Source: Putridiphycobacter sp045110285 (lineage in GTDB: Bacteria > Bacteroidota > Bacteroidia > Flavobacteriales_D > Crocinitomicaceae). Taken from it: a stretch of DNA of 64,000 bases. The first letter of the stretch is position 1, and each line of letters begins with the position of its first letter. Shown here piece by piece: positions 15,818 to 24,268 of this stretch. Location: the NCBI GenBank assembly GCA_045110285.1, contig JBGCGA010000057.1:1-64000 (forward strand), given 5' to 3'. The notes beneath the pieces were generated by a model. The model was not told the DNA's origin, made no database searches, and worked only from the letters and a program-made list of their open reading frames with translations. The translations under genes and the position numbers were made by a program.

Positions 15818-17671
15818 TTGTGCGGAATAGTTGGAGTTTGGTTAAAAAATGAGTCTGCTGTTGTTCAACAAGAACAATTATTAGCAGGCATTTCTGCTAT
15901 AAAGCACCGCGGTCCAGATGTAAGAAAAATCAAAATTAATGCCAATGTTGGATTGGCACACGCTAGATTGTCAATAATGGATTTGTCTGAGTTGGCACAT
16001 CAACCCATGACTGATAATTCGGGGAGGTATACGCTGATATTTAATGGAGAAATTTACAATTCAAGTGAATTGCGCAATAAATTATCGCCAAGTATTAATT
16101 ACAAAACGGATTCAGATTCGGAAGTATTATTGTATTTTTTAATCGAGTACGGATTAGAAAAATTAAATGATTTAAATGGTTTTTTCTCGTTCGTTTTGTA
16201 CGACAATATTTCTAAGGAAATGATTTTTGCGAGAGACCGATATGGAATAAAGCCTTTGTTGATCTATGAAGACAAAGAGCAAATTATTATCAGCTCAGAA
16301 CTTGCCCCTTTTTTTCAATTTAATATTGATTCAACATTGAGTAGCTCTGCAATTAATCACCTTTTTCAATACACTTACATCCCAGGTCCAGAATCTATAT
16401 TAAAGAATGCCAAAACTGTTTTACCAGGTCATTCGGGAACGATTAAAAATGGAGTTGTTCATGCTCAGCAGTATTATGACTTATTTGCGGTCAAGCCAAT
16501 CGAATTGACTTATGAAGAAGCCAAAAAAGAGGTGAAAGCTAAGCTGGAATTGGCAGTTCAACGAAGGCTTGCAGCAGATGTCCCTTTAGGCACCTTTTTA
16601 AGTGGCGGAGTAGACTCTTCAATTGTTTCTTTAATAGCCAAACAATATAAAAGCGATTTAAAAACGTTTTCAGTTGGTTTTGATGTGGGTTATTTTGACG
16701 AATCCAAGTATGCTAAGCTGATGGCTAAAAACATAGGTTCTGACCACCATCAAATTCAGTTAACTCAAACCGATTTTAAGGAAAAGTTTCATTCATTTTT
16801 GGAATTAAATCACCAGCCATTTGCTGATTCTTCGTCATTTGCTGTCTTTTTGCTGAGCGAAAAGACGAAAGAATATGTGACGGTATGTTTAAGTGGAGAT
16901 GGCGCAGATGAATTGTTTGGTGGATATAGAAAACATGAAGCGGAATTTAAGATAAGACGTTTGCCGGCGCTAAAGAAATTTGGAGTAAAACTGGTTGCAA
17001 AATTAGGTGAAAATTTGCCAAAAGGCAGGCATGGTAAATGGATTGATCTAAACCGAAGATTACAAAAAGTAGCCATTGGATTAAAGCAATCTGCAACAAA
17101 ACGTTACGAAAATTGGTTACGATTTATTGATGAAGAAGATACAAAAGCATTATTGAAAGGAAGCAGCCACAGTGGTAAGTTTACAATGCCCATATCAGAC
17201 GATTTAAATTCGGTCCTACTAGCGGATCAATCATTCGTACTGACTAACGATATGCTTACTAAAGTTGACCGCATGTCAATGGCTCATGGTCTTGAGGTTA
17301 GGGTGCCATTTTTAGATCATGAATTAGTCAACTATGTGAATAGTTTGCCATCAGAATTTAAAATAAACAAAAACGGAAGGAAACAAATATTGATTGATGC
17401 TTTTAAGGATCAATTACCAGCGGAAATTTATGATCGAAAGAAGAAGGGGTTTGAAATTCCAATTTTTGATTGGTTGAAGGATGAAATCTCTCAAGTTTTC
17501 TCAACTGAAATATTTTCAGAGTCCTATATCGGTAAACAAAACATTTTTAATTATGAATTTATAAATTCATTGAAAAGTATCATAAAATCAGACCGTTTCG
17601 GTGATAGAGTACATTTGATATGGACACTAATTGTGTTTCAAAATTGGTGGAACAAAAATATATGTCAGTGA
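15818..17671 (+). CDS. asnB: Asparagine synthetase (glutamine-hydrolysing), polysaccharide cluster 1
   Basis: This 617-residue protein makes Asn from Asp, or amidates another carboxylate, using glutamine and ATP. The start is TTG: the catalytic Cys2 of the glutaminase domain (CGIVGVW) must follow the initiator directly, which decides the start. The glutaminase domain covers about 1-200 and the synthetase domain about 230-610, with the ATP motif FLSGGVDSS near 265 and LSGDGADELFGGY near 360. It opens a rightward glycan cluster and overlaps the next gene by 10 bp. In such clusters AsnB homologues often amidate uronic acids or serve a related step, which is inference here. Confidence 0.93.
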   Translation: MCGIVGVWLKNESAVVQQEQLLAGISAIKHRGPDVRKIKINANVGLAHARLSIMDLSELAHQPMTDNSGRYTLIFNGEIYNSSELRNKLSPSINYKTDSDSEVLLYFLIEYGLEKLNDLNGFFSFVLYDNISKEMIFARDRYGIKPLLIYEDKEQIIISSELAPFFQFNIDSTLSSSAINHLFQYTYIPGPESILKNAKTVLPGHSGTIKNGVVHAQQYYDLFAVKPIELTYEEAKKEVKAKLELAVQRRLAADVPLGTFLSGGVDSSIVSLIAKQYKSDLKTFSVGFDVGYFDESKYAKLMAKNIGSDHHQIQLTQTDFKEKFHSFLELNHQPFADSSSFAVFLLSEKTKEYVTVCLSGDGADELFGGYRKHEAEFKIRRLPALKKFGVKLVAKLGENLPKGRHGKWIDLNRRLQKVAIGLKQSATKRYENWLRFIDEEDTKALLKGSSHSGKFTMPISDDLNSVLLADQSFVLTNDMLTKVDRMSMAHGLEVRVPFLDHELVNYVNSLPSEFKINKNGRKQILIDAFKDQLPAEIYDRKKKGFEIPIFDWLKDEISQVFSTEIFSESYIGKQNIFNYEFINSLKSIIKSDRFGDRVHLIWTLIVFQNWWNKNICQ

Positions 17672-18840
17672 ATAGACCAATAAAAGTTTTAAGAATTATA
17701 AATCGCTTTAATTTAGGTGGACCAACCTACAATGTATCCTACTTAAGTGCCTTTTTGGGTCCTAATTTTGAAACTAAACTCATTGGAGGTGGAGCTGAAG
17801 AGTCTGAAGGGGACGCTTTATTTATTCCAAGACAATATGGACTTGAACCAGAAATTGTTGAAGAATTGCAACGTGAAGTTAATTTTAAACAAGATCGAAA
17901 ATCTTATCAAGCCATCAAAAAAATAATAGAGGAGTATAAACCTGATATTGTGCATACCCATGCTTCAAAAGCCGGGGCTGTTGGCCGATTGGCAGCCTCA
18001 AGGGCTAAGGTTCCAGTTATTGTACACACCTTTCATGGTCACGTTTTCCACTCTTATTTCGGAAAAGTAAAAACTGCAATTTATATAGCTGTTGAGCGAT
18101 ATTTAGCCAAAAAGTCGACTGCAATAATTGCTATTTCAAAAAAGCAAAAGCAGGAATTAACAGAAGTGCATAGAATCGCTCCGTCTAAAAAAGTTGAGGT
18201 TGTTAATTTGGGATTTGATCTAGATAGATTTCAAGAAAATAAAATTGACAAAAAAAAGCAGTTTGAGCAGGCGTATAGAATAGAAGATAATGCGATTTGT
18301 ATTGGGGTAATTGGACGTCTTACGGCAGTAAAAAATCATCATCTGTTTTTTGAGGTGATTAAAAAAGTATTTTCTAAAACGACAAAAAAATTGCACGTAT
18401 TCATTATCGGAGATGGAGAATTAATGTCTGAATTAAATGCAATTAGCAATCAAATACTATATGATTTTCCAAACCAAAAAATTACGTTTACTTCCTGGAT
18501 AAAAGATGTTTCTGTACCGTTATCCAGGCTCGACATTGTGTGCTTAACCTCATTTAATGAAGGCACGCCAGTTTCACTTATCGAGGCTCAAGCTGCTAAT
18601 GTTGCTGTTGTGAGCACTAATGTTGGCGGTGTGGAAGATATACTTTCACATAATAATAGTGGCTTTGTAGTTAATGGACTAGACAGTGAAGCTTTTTGTG
18701 AAAAACTTATGATCTTGATTCATGATTCAAAAAAATTAGCAGAGATGAAAGCCTATGGATGGGGATTTGTAAGGGAAAAATTTCATTACAAAACCCTTTG
18801 TTTAAATATAGAACAGTTATATTTGAGACTATTAAAATAA
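17662..18840 (+). CDS. GT4-family glycosyltransferase
   Basis: The 392-residue start at ATG 17662 (MSVNRPIKVLRIINRF) is preferred over an upstream start at 17620, because it gives the normal N-terminus and a 10-bp overlap with asnB. The GT-B fold shows LGGPTYN at the donor-acceptor cleft, IVHTHASKAGAVGR near 110, GVIGRLTAVKNH near 215 and FNEGTPVSLIEAQAANVAVV near 300. This matches retaining GT4 enzymes that add sugars to lipid-linked glycans in the cytosol. The sugar is unknown. It belongs to the exopolysaccharide operon ending with the WecA-like gene. Confidence 0.92.
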   Translation: MSVNRPIKVLRIINRFNLGGPTYNVSYLSAFLGPNFETKLIGGGAEESEGDALFIPRQYGLEPEIVEELQREVNFKQDRKSYQAIKKIIEEYKPDIVHTHASKAGAVGRLAASRAKVPVIVHTFHGHVFHSYFGKVKTAIYIAVERYLAKKSTAIIAISKKQKQELTEVHRIAPSKKVEVVNLGFDLDRFQENKIDKKKQFEQAYRIEDNAICIGVIGRLTAVKNHHLFFEVIKKVFSKTTKKLHVFIIGDGELMSELNAISNQILYDFPNQKITFTSWIKDVSVPLSRLDIVCLTSFNEGTPVSLIEAQAANVAVVSTNVGGVEDILSHNNSGFVVNGLDSEAFCEKLMILIHDSKKLAEMKAYGWGFVREKFHYKTLCLNIEQLYLRLLK

Positions 18841-18844
18841 ACAG

Positions 18845-19642
18845 ATGGCAAAAGTTTACCTGACCAAAATCAGCATTGTATTTTTACTATTTTCCTTTCT
18901 TCAAAGTTGTGGCGTAAATAGTGATTTAATGCTCAAAACACCAAAAGATTATGTGTTTGAATCGCTTGACTCTTTGCGAGAATCAGAAAATAATATGGAA
19001 TATATCATTCATATTGATGATATTATTGAATTTAACTTTCAGATAAGAAAAGGTAGTCGAATATTGGATATGTCCGCTGGTACGCTTGATGAAGTAGGAG
19101 CCGCAGGCGCCAATAGATTGATCCAAAATAGTGGGATAAACTATGTAGTACAAACGGACTCTTTGGTGAAGCTCCCGTACATTAATGAGGTCAACCTTGT
19201 TGGTAAAACAATTCGTGAAGCTGAGCAATACCTTCAAAAGTCCTATGAAAGTTTTTATGTAGATCCTTTCATTCAATTGAGAGTAACCAATAAGCGGGTT
19301 TTTGTATTCCCTGGTAGCGGAGGAGATGCGCAAGTTGTAAACTTACTTAATAATAATACAACGCTTGTAGAAGTCATTGCGCTTGCAGGTGGAATAAGGG
19401 ATAGAGGTAGAGCATCAAAAATAAAATTAATTCGAGAGTCAAATGGAGAAAGAAAAGTTTACTTAATTGACCTTTCTACCATTGAAGGTTTGGACAATGT
19501 TGACTTAATTGTCCAGAACGGAGACTATATTTATGTAGAACCAACCCCACAATTAGGAAGAGAAATATTCTCCGAAGTTGCTCCAATTTTTTCTATTTTA
19601 ACCAGCACATTTGCAGTTATTTTTGGTATTAGCAAATTATAA
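18845..19642 (+). CDS. Polysaccharide export lipoprotein (Wza-like)
   Basis: This 265-residue protein has a signal peptide with lipobox (LQSC near residue 22), then a poly-export domain (about 55-160, with YVVQTDSLVKLPYINEV) and a SLBB-type domain (about 160-235, VIALAGGIRDRGRASKIKLIR). It ends with a hydrophobic segment (IFSILTSTFAVIFGISKL). Such proteins form the outer membrane channel for capsule or exopolysaccharide. It is directly followed (3 bp) by the Wzc-like kinase, its normal partner. Wza proteins of Bacteroidota often end this way. The confidence in role is high. Confidence 0.93.
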   Translation: MAKVYLTKISIVFLLFSFLQSCGVNSDLMLKTPKDYVFESLDSLRESENNMEYIIHIDDIIEFNFQIRKGSRILDMSAGTLDEVGAAGANRLIQNSGINYVVQTDSLVKLPYINEVNLVGKTIREAEQYLQKSYESFYVDPFIQLRVTNKRVFVFPGSGGDAQVVNLLNNNTTLVEVIALAGGIRDRGRASKIKLIRESNGERKVYLIDLSTIEGLDNVDLIVQNGDYIYVEPTPQLGREIFSEVAPIFSILTSTFAVIFGISKL

Positions 19643-19645
19643 TTT

Positions 19646-22021
19646 ATGTCAACCGGACGAGAAGATAGTCTCTTAAATAACTCAAACACCAACAAAGCTG
19701 TTGATATTCGGATTTTAAAAACTGTGTTTAAAAAAAGCATTTTATGGCTTTTAGGTATTTTCTTTTTAGGCTTACTATTTGGTTTTTTGTATTTGAGATT
19801 TACGAAACCGATTTATGAGTCTAAAGCTATTATTCAAAGAACTCAAAAAGACGAAGGGCAAAGAATTCTAAAATTTGATGACATAGACCAAGAAAGCAAT
19901 TTATCGGCTGATGTGGAACTTTTAAGATCTCCTTTTTTATTTGAAAAAGTATTAAAGAACTTGAATTTAAAGGTAAGTTACTTTTCAGAAGGAGAAGTCT
20001 TAACAGAAGAAAAATTTACCTTAACCCCCTATCATGTTACTTTCTTAGAACTCAAAGATTCGACTTTAGTCAATACACCAATTTTCTTAAATAGAAAATC
20101 AGAGATTTTTGAATTATCATATTGGAAATTAGGTGCAGAAAAGAGATTTGAAGTTTCAAATAATTCGATTGTAGATAATAATGATTTTAAATTGGTTTTT
20201 AAAATAGATAATAAGGAAAAACTAAATTCAGATTTAAAAGACGATAAACTGTATTTTAAAATAAATAATTATAAATTATTGACTGAAAGTCTAATATCAA
20301 GTTTGATGGTTAAGCAACTGAGCTATGATGCCAAAACAATCAGTCTTTCTTTCAAAAGCAGTAATCAACTCTTAGCTCAAGAATTGGTTCAGGAGTTAAT
20401 CAACACTTTCATTGATTATGACCAAGAGAAGAAAAGCAAAAGCTCAGAAAATATTCTAAAATTTATAGATGAACAATTGGATACTGTTTATTCCAATTTG
20501 AAATATTCAGAGGATGACTTACAAACTTTTACCAATTCATCTAAAAGTAATAATCCTGCATTATTTAAAGAAAACATTTTAAGTCAGGTAGATGAATTGC
20601 GTCAGCAAATGTTAACTGCCGATATTGAATCTGATTTGATTACTGGATTAAAAGAAGGAGTTAATTTAAAAGATAGAGCAAGCTTGTATCAATTAATACC
20701 AACGCTTGTTGGAACACGTTTTCAAACATTATTGCAAGGGCAATTAAATAAGCTGTATGAATTATTAGAAGCCAAAGAAGACGCTTCTTACCAGGTAACT
20801 GCAGAAAGCCAAATGATAAAAAATTTAAATACAAATATTGATACGCAAGTTGAAAATATTGCACAAACTTTAAACGCTATAAGAAACCAAGTTAGTAGTC
20901 GAAAAGAACGTTTAAAAAAGAAACTTCAACTTTTAGAATCTCAATTATATGGTGTTCCTGCAAAAGAAATGGAGCTTGCAGGCCTAAGAAGAAAATTTAA
21001 TTTAAATGAAAAATACTATTCACTTTTAATTGAAAAGCGCACTGAGTATGAAATTTCTAAAGCTGGCTACACAGTTGATAATAGTATTTTACAATCGCCA
21101 ACAACACCAGCGCTAGTTTCACCTAATCCCCGTCTTATTTATGTCTCAGCTGTATTTCTATCATTTTTGATGTGTTTCATTTTTGTTAGCATCAAATATT
21201 TGACTTTTAACGTTGTGCACAACGAAGACGAATTACGAAGCTTGCTTCCTGCTAAGGTCGGGTTTTTAGGATCGGTCCCATCTGTTAAAATGGAAGCTGA
21301 TAATTCGCAATTAATGGTTCATTTGAAGCCTAAATCTGCTCTAGCTGAAAATTACCGACACATTCGCTCAAATATGCAGTTTATTCTCGATAATGAACGC
21401 TCAAATGTAATAGCTGTGTCTTCTTCAATATCAGGAGAAGGTAAAACGTTTGTCTCATTAAATTTGGCTGGAATTTACACTATGGCAAGTAAAAAGGTTA
21501 TTATTTTGGACCTTGACTTAAGAAAGCCGAAAATTCACTTGGGATTAAAAGTTGAAAACAATGTGGGAATGAGTGCCATCTTATCTGGTACTTCAAACTG
21601 GAAAGATTGTCTTCAAAAGTCAGCTTTGACTGAGAATTTAGATTTTATAACTGCCGGTATTATTCCTCCCAATCCCTCGGAACTTATTCTAAATGGTGTA
21701 TTAGAAAACTTAATAGCTGAACTGCGTGAAAGCTACGATATCATTATTGTTGATAATCCTCCAGTTGGTCTTGTTTCAGATGGTTTCAATGTAATGAATA
21801 ATTCAGATTGTCCTATTTATGTTGTTAGAGCAAACTATACAAAAAGGGCATTAATGCAGCAGGTAAATAAACTAGTACTTGAAAACAAACTAAGAGAATT
21901 GTACGTAATATTTAATGATTTAGAGGTAAGCGTGAGTAATTATGGCTATGGCTACAGTGGCTATTACAGTGATGATATTGATGACTCTAAAAAAACATGG
22001 TGGAAGAAATGGAGGTCGTAA
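19646..22021 (+). CDS. Wzc-like polysaccharide co-polymerase with tyrosine autokinase
   Basis: The 791-residue inner membrane protein has Wzz-type transmembrane segments at about 31-54 and 495-517, flanking a long periplasmic coiled-coil region. A BY-kinase domain follows from about 570: Walker A SISGEGKT near 594-601, Walker A' ILDLDLRKP near 622 and Walker B IIIVDNPP. The tail has a Tyr cluster (YGYGYSGYY) for autophosphorylation. It controls polymer length and export with the Wza-like protein just upstream. Its stop overlaps rfbC. Confidence 0.94.
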   Translation: MSTGREDSLLNNSNTNKAVDIRILKTVFKKSILWLLGIFFLGLLFGFLYLRFTKPIYESKAIIQRTQKDEGQRILKFDDIDQESNLSADVELLRSPFLFEKVLKNLNLKVSYFSEGEVLTEEKFTLTPYHVTFLELKDSTLVNTPIFLNRKSEIFELSYWKLGAEKRFEVSNNSIVDNNDFKLVFKIDNKEKLNSDLKDDKLYFKINNYKLLTESLISSLMVKQLSYDAKTISLSFKSSNQLLAQELVQELINTFIDYDQEKKSKSSENILKFIDEQLDTVYSNLKYSEDDLQTFTNSSKSNNPALFKENILSQVDELRQQMLTADIESDLITGLKEGVNLKDRASLYQLIPTLVGTRFQTLLQGQLNKLYELLEAKEDASYQVTAESQMIKNLNTNIDTQVENIAQTLNAIRNQVSSRKERLKKKLQLLESQLYGVPAKEMELAGLRRKFNLNEKYYSLLIEKRTEYEISKAGYTVDNSILQSPTTPALVSPNPRLIYVSAVFLSFLMCFIFVSIKYLTFNVVHNEDELRSLLPAKVGFLGSVPSVKMEADNSQLMVHLKPKSALAENYRHIRSNMQFILDNERSNVIAVSSSISGEGKTFVSLNLAGIYTMASKKVIILDLDLRKPKIHLGLKVENNVGMSAILSGTSNWKDCLQKSALTENLDFITAGIIPPNPSELILNGVLENLIAELRESYDIIIVDNPPVGLVSDGFNVMNNSDCPIYVVRANYTKRALMQQVNKLVLENKLRELYVIFNDLEVSVSNYGYGYSGYYSDDIDDSKKTWWKKWRS

Positions 22022-22557
22022 AGTTTGACATAGAGGGAGTTTTACTTTTTAAGGCTCAAGTATTTCAAGATGATAGGGGGTACTTTTTTGAGGCGTTTAG
22101 CCAAAAAAAATTTAGTGCATATGTTGAGGAACCCATTAACTTTGTGCAAGACAATCAGTCCTTGTCGCAAAAAGGCACGGTTAGAGGTTTACACTTTCAA
22201 AAACCACCTCATGCACAGGGTAAGTTAGTAAATGTTGTAACTGGCGCAGTTGTTGACTTGATTGTCGATATTCGAAGTGGTTCAAAAACATATGGGCAAA
22301 GCTTAGAAGTTAGTTTATTTGGAGATAAGGCTGAGTTTTTATGGGTCCCTGCTGGTTTTGCACATGGCTTTTATACAAAAGAAGACCAAACAATTTTTCA
22401 GTATAAATGTAGTAACTATTATAACCGAGAAAGTGAAGGATCTTTAGCATGGAATGATCCAGCTTTTGGATTTGAAAAAATAGTAGAAAACAATCCTATA
22501 GTCTCTGATAAGGATCAAATTGCACCACTCTTTAAAGACTTTAATAGCCCTTTTTAA
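22009..22557 (+). CDS. rfbC: dTDP-4-dehydrorhamnose 3,5-epimerase family protein
   Basis: The 182-residue start at ATG 22009 (MEVVKFDIEGV) fits the family N-terminus better than 21997. It overlaps the wzc-like stop by 13 bp. Motifs of the cupin-fold epimerase are present: DDRGYFFEAF, GTVRGLHFQ (with catalytic His), VVDLIVDIR, WVPAGFAHGF. It epimerises dTDP-4-keto-6-deoxyglucose on the way to dTDP-rhamnose or a related sugar. The companion rmlA, rmlB and rmlD genes are not in this window, so they lie elsewhere or the epimerase serves another nucleotide sugar. Confidence 0.92.
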   Translation: MEVVKFDIEGVLLFKAQVFQDDRGYFFEAFSQKKFSAYVEEPINFVQDNQSLSQKGTVRGLHFQKPPHAQGKLVNVVTGAVVDLIVDIRSGSKTYGQSLEVSLFGDKAEFLWVPAGFAHGFYTKEDQTIFQYKCSNYYNRESEGSLAWNDPAFGFEKIVENNPIVSDKDQIAPLFKDFNSPF

Positions 22558-22560
22558 TCA

Positions 22561-23646
22561 ATGAGAGACAGTTTTTTTTCAATAGTTAATCTGATGATAG
22601 TTGGTGGAGCTGCATTTCTGCTCTCAATAATAATCAATCGCTTTTTTTTAAAATTTGCTCACTCGTTAGGAATAAGAAATAAAAATGACGTGACAATCCG
22701 CTGGAGTTTAACCTCAAAACCCTCGCTCGGAGGAATCAGTTTTTATATTACTTTTTTAGTGGGTTTCATGTTTTATGCCATCTTCTACGGGCAAGCAGAT
22801 GTATTTGAAAACAAGAGTTTACTCGGTCTATTTTCAGCAGTGACAGGGGCATTTTTATTAGGTTTATCAGATGATGCGTACGACACAAAACCGGTCATTA
22901 AACTTTGCGTTCAAATTGTTTGTGGAATTATTTTGGCTCAAACAGGAGTTAATATCGAAATTTTTAATTCTAATGTATTAAATTATGGGTTGACAGTGGT
23001 TTGGGTAGTTGGTATCATGAATTCCATTAACATGCTAGACAATATGGATGGAATCACAACCGTCACATCCATTTCTGTAATTACCTCTGTTGTATTGATA
23101 CTTGTCCCTTTTTCACTCGAAAATAACATTGATATATTTATTTTAATAACAGCATTAGGGTCATTATTTGGTTTTCTAGCGTTTAATCACCCACCAGCTA
23201 AAATGTTTATGGGGGATACTGGTAGTCAGTATCTTGGGGTGTTTTTAGCTTATTTTTCAATTAAGTATTTATGGAATAATAATGTTGCTGACGGTGAATT
23301 TTCAGCGCTTACAAATATTGGTTTGGTTTTAACTGGTTTCTGTATTCCAATTACTGATACGTTAACTGTTAGTATCAATAGAATATTGAACAAAAAATCA
23401 CCATTTATTGGAGGGAAAGATCACACCACCCACCACTTAGTTTATAAAGGATTTTCTGAAACTTCAGTATTTTACGTTTTTACATTATTGGGACTGGTGT
23501 CGACCGGATTAACTTTTGTATTTCAACGCTATATTCCAGTCGATTCCTACTCATTTTTAATTCTTTTTCTATATTTTTTTACAGTATTTATTCTGTTTTT
23601 TAAATTAAGTAGAAAACAAAAACATCAGGTAAATAATGGCGATTAG
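22561..23646 (+). CDS. Undecaprenyl-phosphate sugar-1-phosphate transferase (WecA/MraY family)
   Basis: The 361-residue integral membrane protein has about ten hydrophobic segments. Family motifs are visible: LGGISFYITF at the N-terminal loop, LLGLSDDAYDTKPVIKL near 100, NMLDNMDG near 158 (metal-binding DDxD-type region), MFMGDTGSQYLG near 218 and GGKDHTTHHL near 280. The last fits WecA-type enzymes, which start lipid-linked polysaccharides by adding a HexNAc-1-phosphate to undecaprenyl phosphate. It lies 3 bp after rfbC, so it is co-transcribed. It likely makes the initiating step for cluster 1. The sugar is not determined. Confidence 0.93.
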   Translation: MRDSFFSIVNLMIVGGAAFLLSIIINRFFLKFAHSLGIRNKNDVTIRWSLTSKPSLGGISFYITFLVGFMFYAIFYGQADVFENKSLLGLFSAVTGAFLLGLSDDAYDTKPVIKLCVQIVCGIILAQTGVNIEIFNSNVLNYGLTVVWVVGIMNSINMLDNMDGITTVTSISVITSVVLILVPFSLENNIDIFILITALGSLFGFLAFNHPPAKMFMGDTGSQYLGVFLAYFSIKYLWNNNVADGEFSALTNIGLVLTGFCIPITDTLTVSINRILNKKSPFIGGKDHTTHHLVYKGFSETSVFYVFTLLGLVSTGLTFVFQRYIPVDSYSFLILFLYFFTVFILFFKLSRKQKHQVNNGD

Positions 23647-23875
23647 AAAAATAAAATTTATTTGGGATTTTTTTGGAGAGGATGCCCAACCGACGGCAGC
23701 TCATCATGCAAAGCATCTAGAAACCTACTTTACTCTGAACAAAGTGGAATTTGAAGATGTAGGAGCCAAAGAATTGTCTAGCTTAAAAAGCATTGCCTTT
23801 GTTGTTGCAAGTGAAGACAAGGTTGAAATGATAAAGAAAGACCTAAAGCCACATAGAGCAACAATTGAATCTTAG
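23636..23875 (+). CDS. Small conserved-looking protein coupled to the WecA-like gene
   Basis: This 79-residue cytoplasmic protein overlaps the previous gene by 11 bp (the ATG lies in the last codons of the WecA-like gene), so translation is probably coupled. It has a compact alpha/beta look (IRKIKFIWDFFG, HHAKHLETYFTLNKVEFEDVG, IAFVVASEDKVEMIKKDLKPHRA) and no export signal. I do not recognise a named domain. Coupling suggests a role near the glycan operon, but small proteins with this look can also be unrelated passengers. Confidence 0.65.
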   Translation: MAIRKIKFIWDFFGEDAQPTAAHHAKHLETYFTLNKVEFEDVGAKELSSLKSIAFVVASEDKVEMIKKDLKPHRATIES

Positions 23876-23885
23876 AGTATTGAGC

Positions 23886-23925
23886 AAAAAAAAAGGTCTA
23901 CTAAATATTAGTAGACCTTTAAGAT
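23886..23925. terminator. Bidirectional terminator
   Basis: The 13-bp perfect stem AAAGGTCTACTAA/TTAGTAGACCTTT (23892-23904, 23908-23920) has a 3-nt centre, an A-run before it and weaker T-rich sequence after it. The A-run serves the minus-strand csp gene; the stem also closes cluster 1. Confidence 0.88.
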
Positions 23926-23943
23926 TTTGAAAAATATAATTTA

Positions 23944-24135
23944 TTAAATTACTTTTACATTTACTGCATTCAAACCTTTTTTACCTTCTTGAAGTTCGAA
24001 TTCTACTTGGTCGTTTTCACGAATTTCGTCGATTAAACCAGAGATGTGCACAAAGTGCTCTTTGTTTGTTCCTTCTTCTGTGATGAATCCAAATCCTTTA
24101 GACTCATTGAAAAACTTTACTGTACCTTTATTCAT
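23944..24135 (-). CDS. csp: Cold shock domain protein
   Basis: The 63-residue single-domain CspA-type protein binds single-stranded RNA and DNA and unwinds RNA structure in the cold or during growth shifts. The RNP1 motif KGFGFI is at residues 13-18 and the RNP2 motif HFVHIS at 27-32. Length is normal for the family. It has its own promoter-like box at 24158-24165 and shares the terminator at 23886. The 5' UTR predicted from that box is short, so a long cold-responsive leader is not apparent. Confidence 0.96.
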   Translation of the reverse strand: MNKGTVKFFNESKGFGFITEEGTNKEHFVHISGLIDEIRENDQVEFELQEGKKGLNAVNVKVI

Positions 24136-24157
24136 TATAATAATTTATTAATTACCG

Positions 24158-24165
24158 CAAAGGTA
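24158..24165 (-). promoter_or_regulatory. Predicted -7 box for the cold shock gene
   Basis: On the minus strand the sequence reads TACCTTTG, a match to TAnnTTTG, 22 nt before the start codon. Confidence 0.45.
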
Positions 24166-24268
24166 CACATAATAGTAACGCGAATTACAAACGTTAATAA
24201 ATATAGTTTCTACCTGATGTAGAGCGTGTTTAGGAATAGGGCTTAAAGAGTATAGGGGGGTTAAATTA

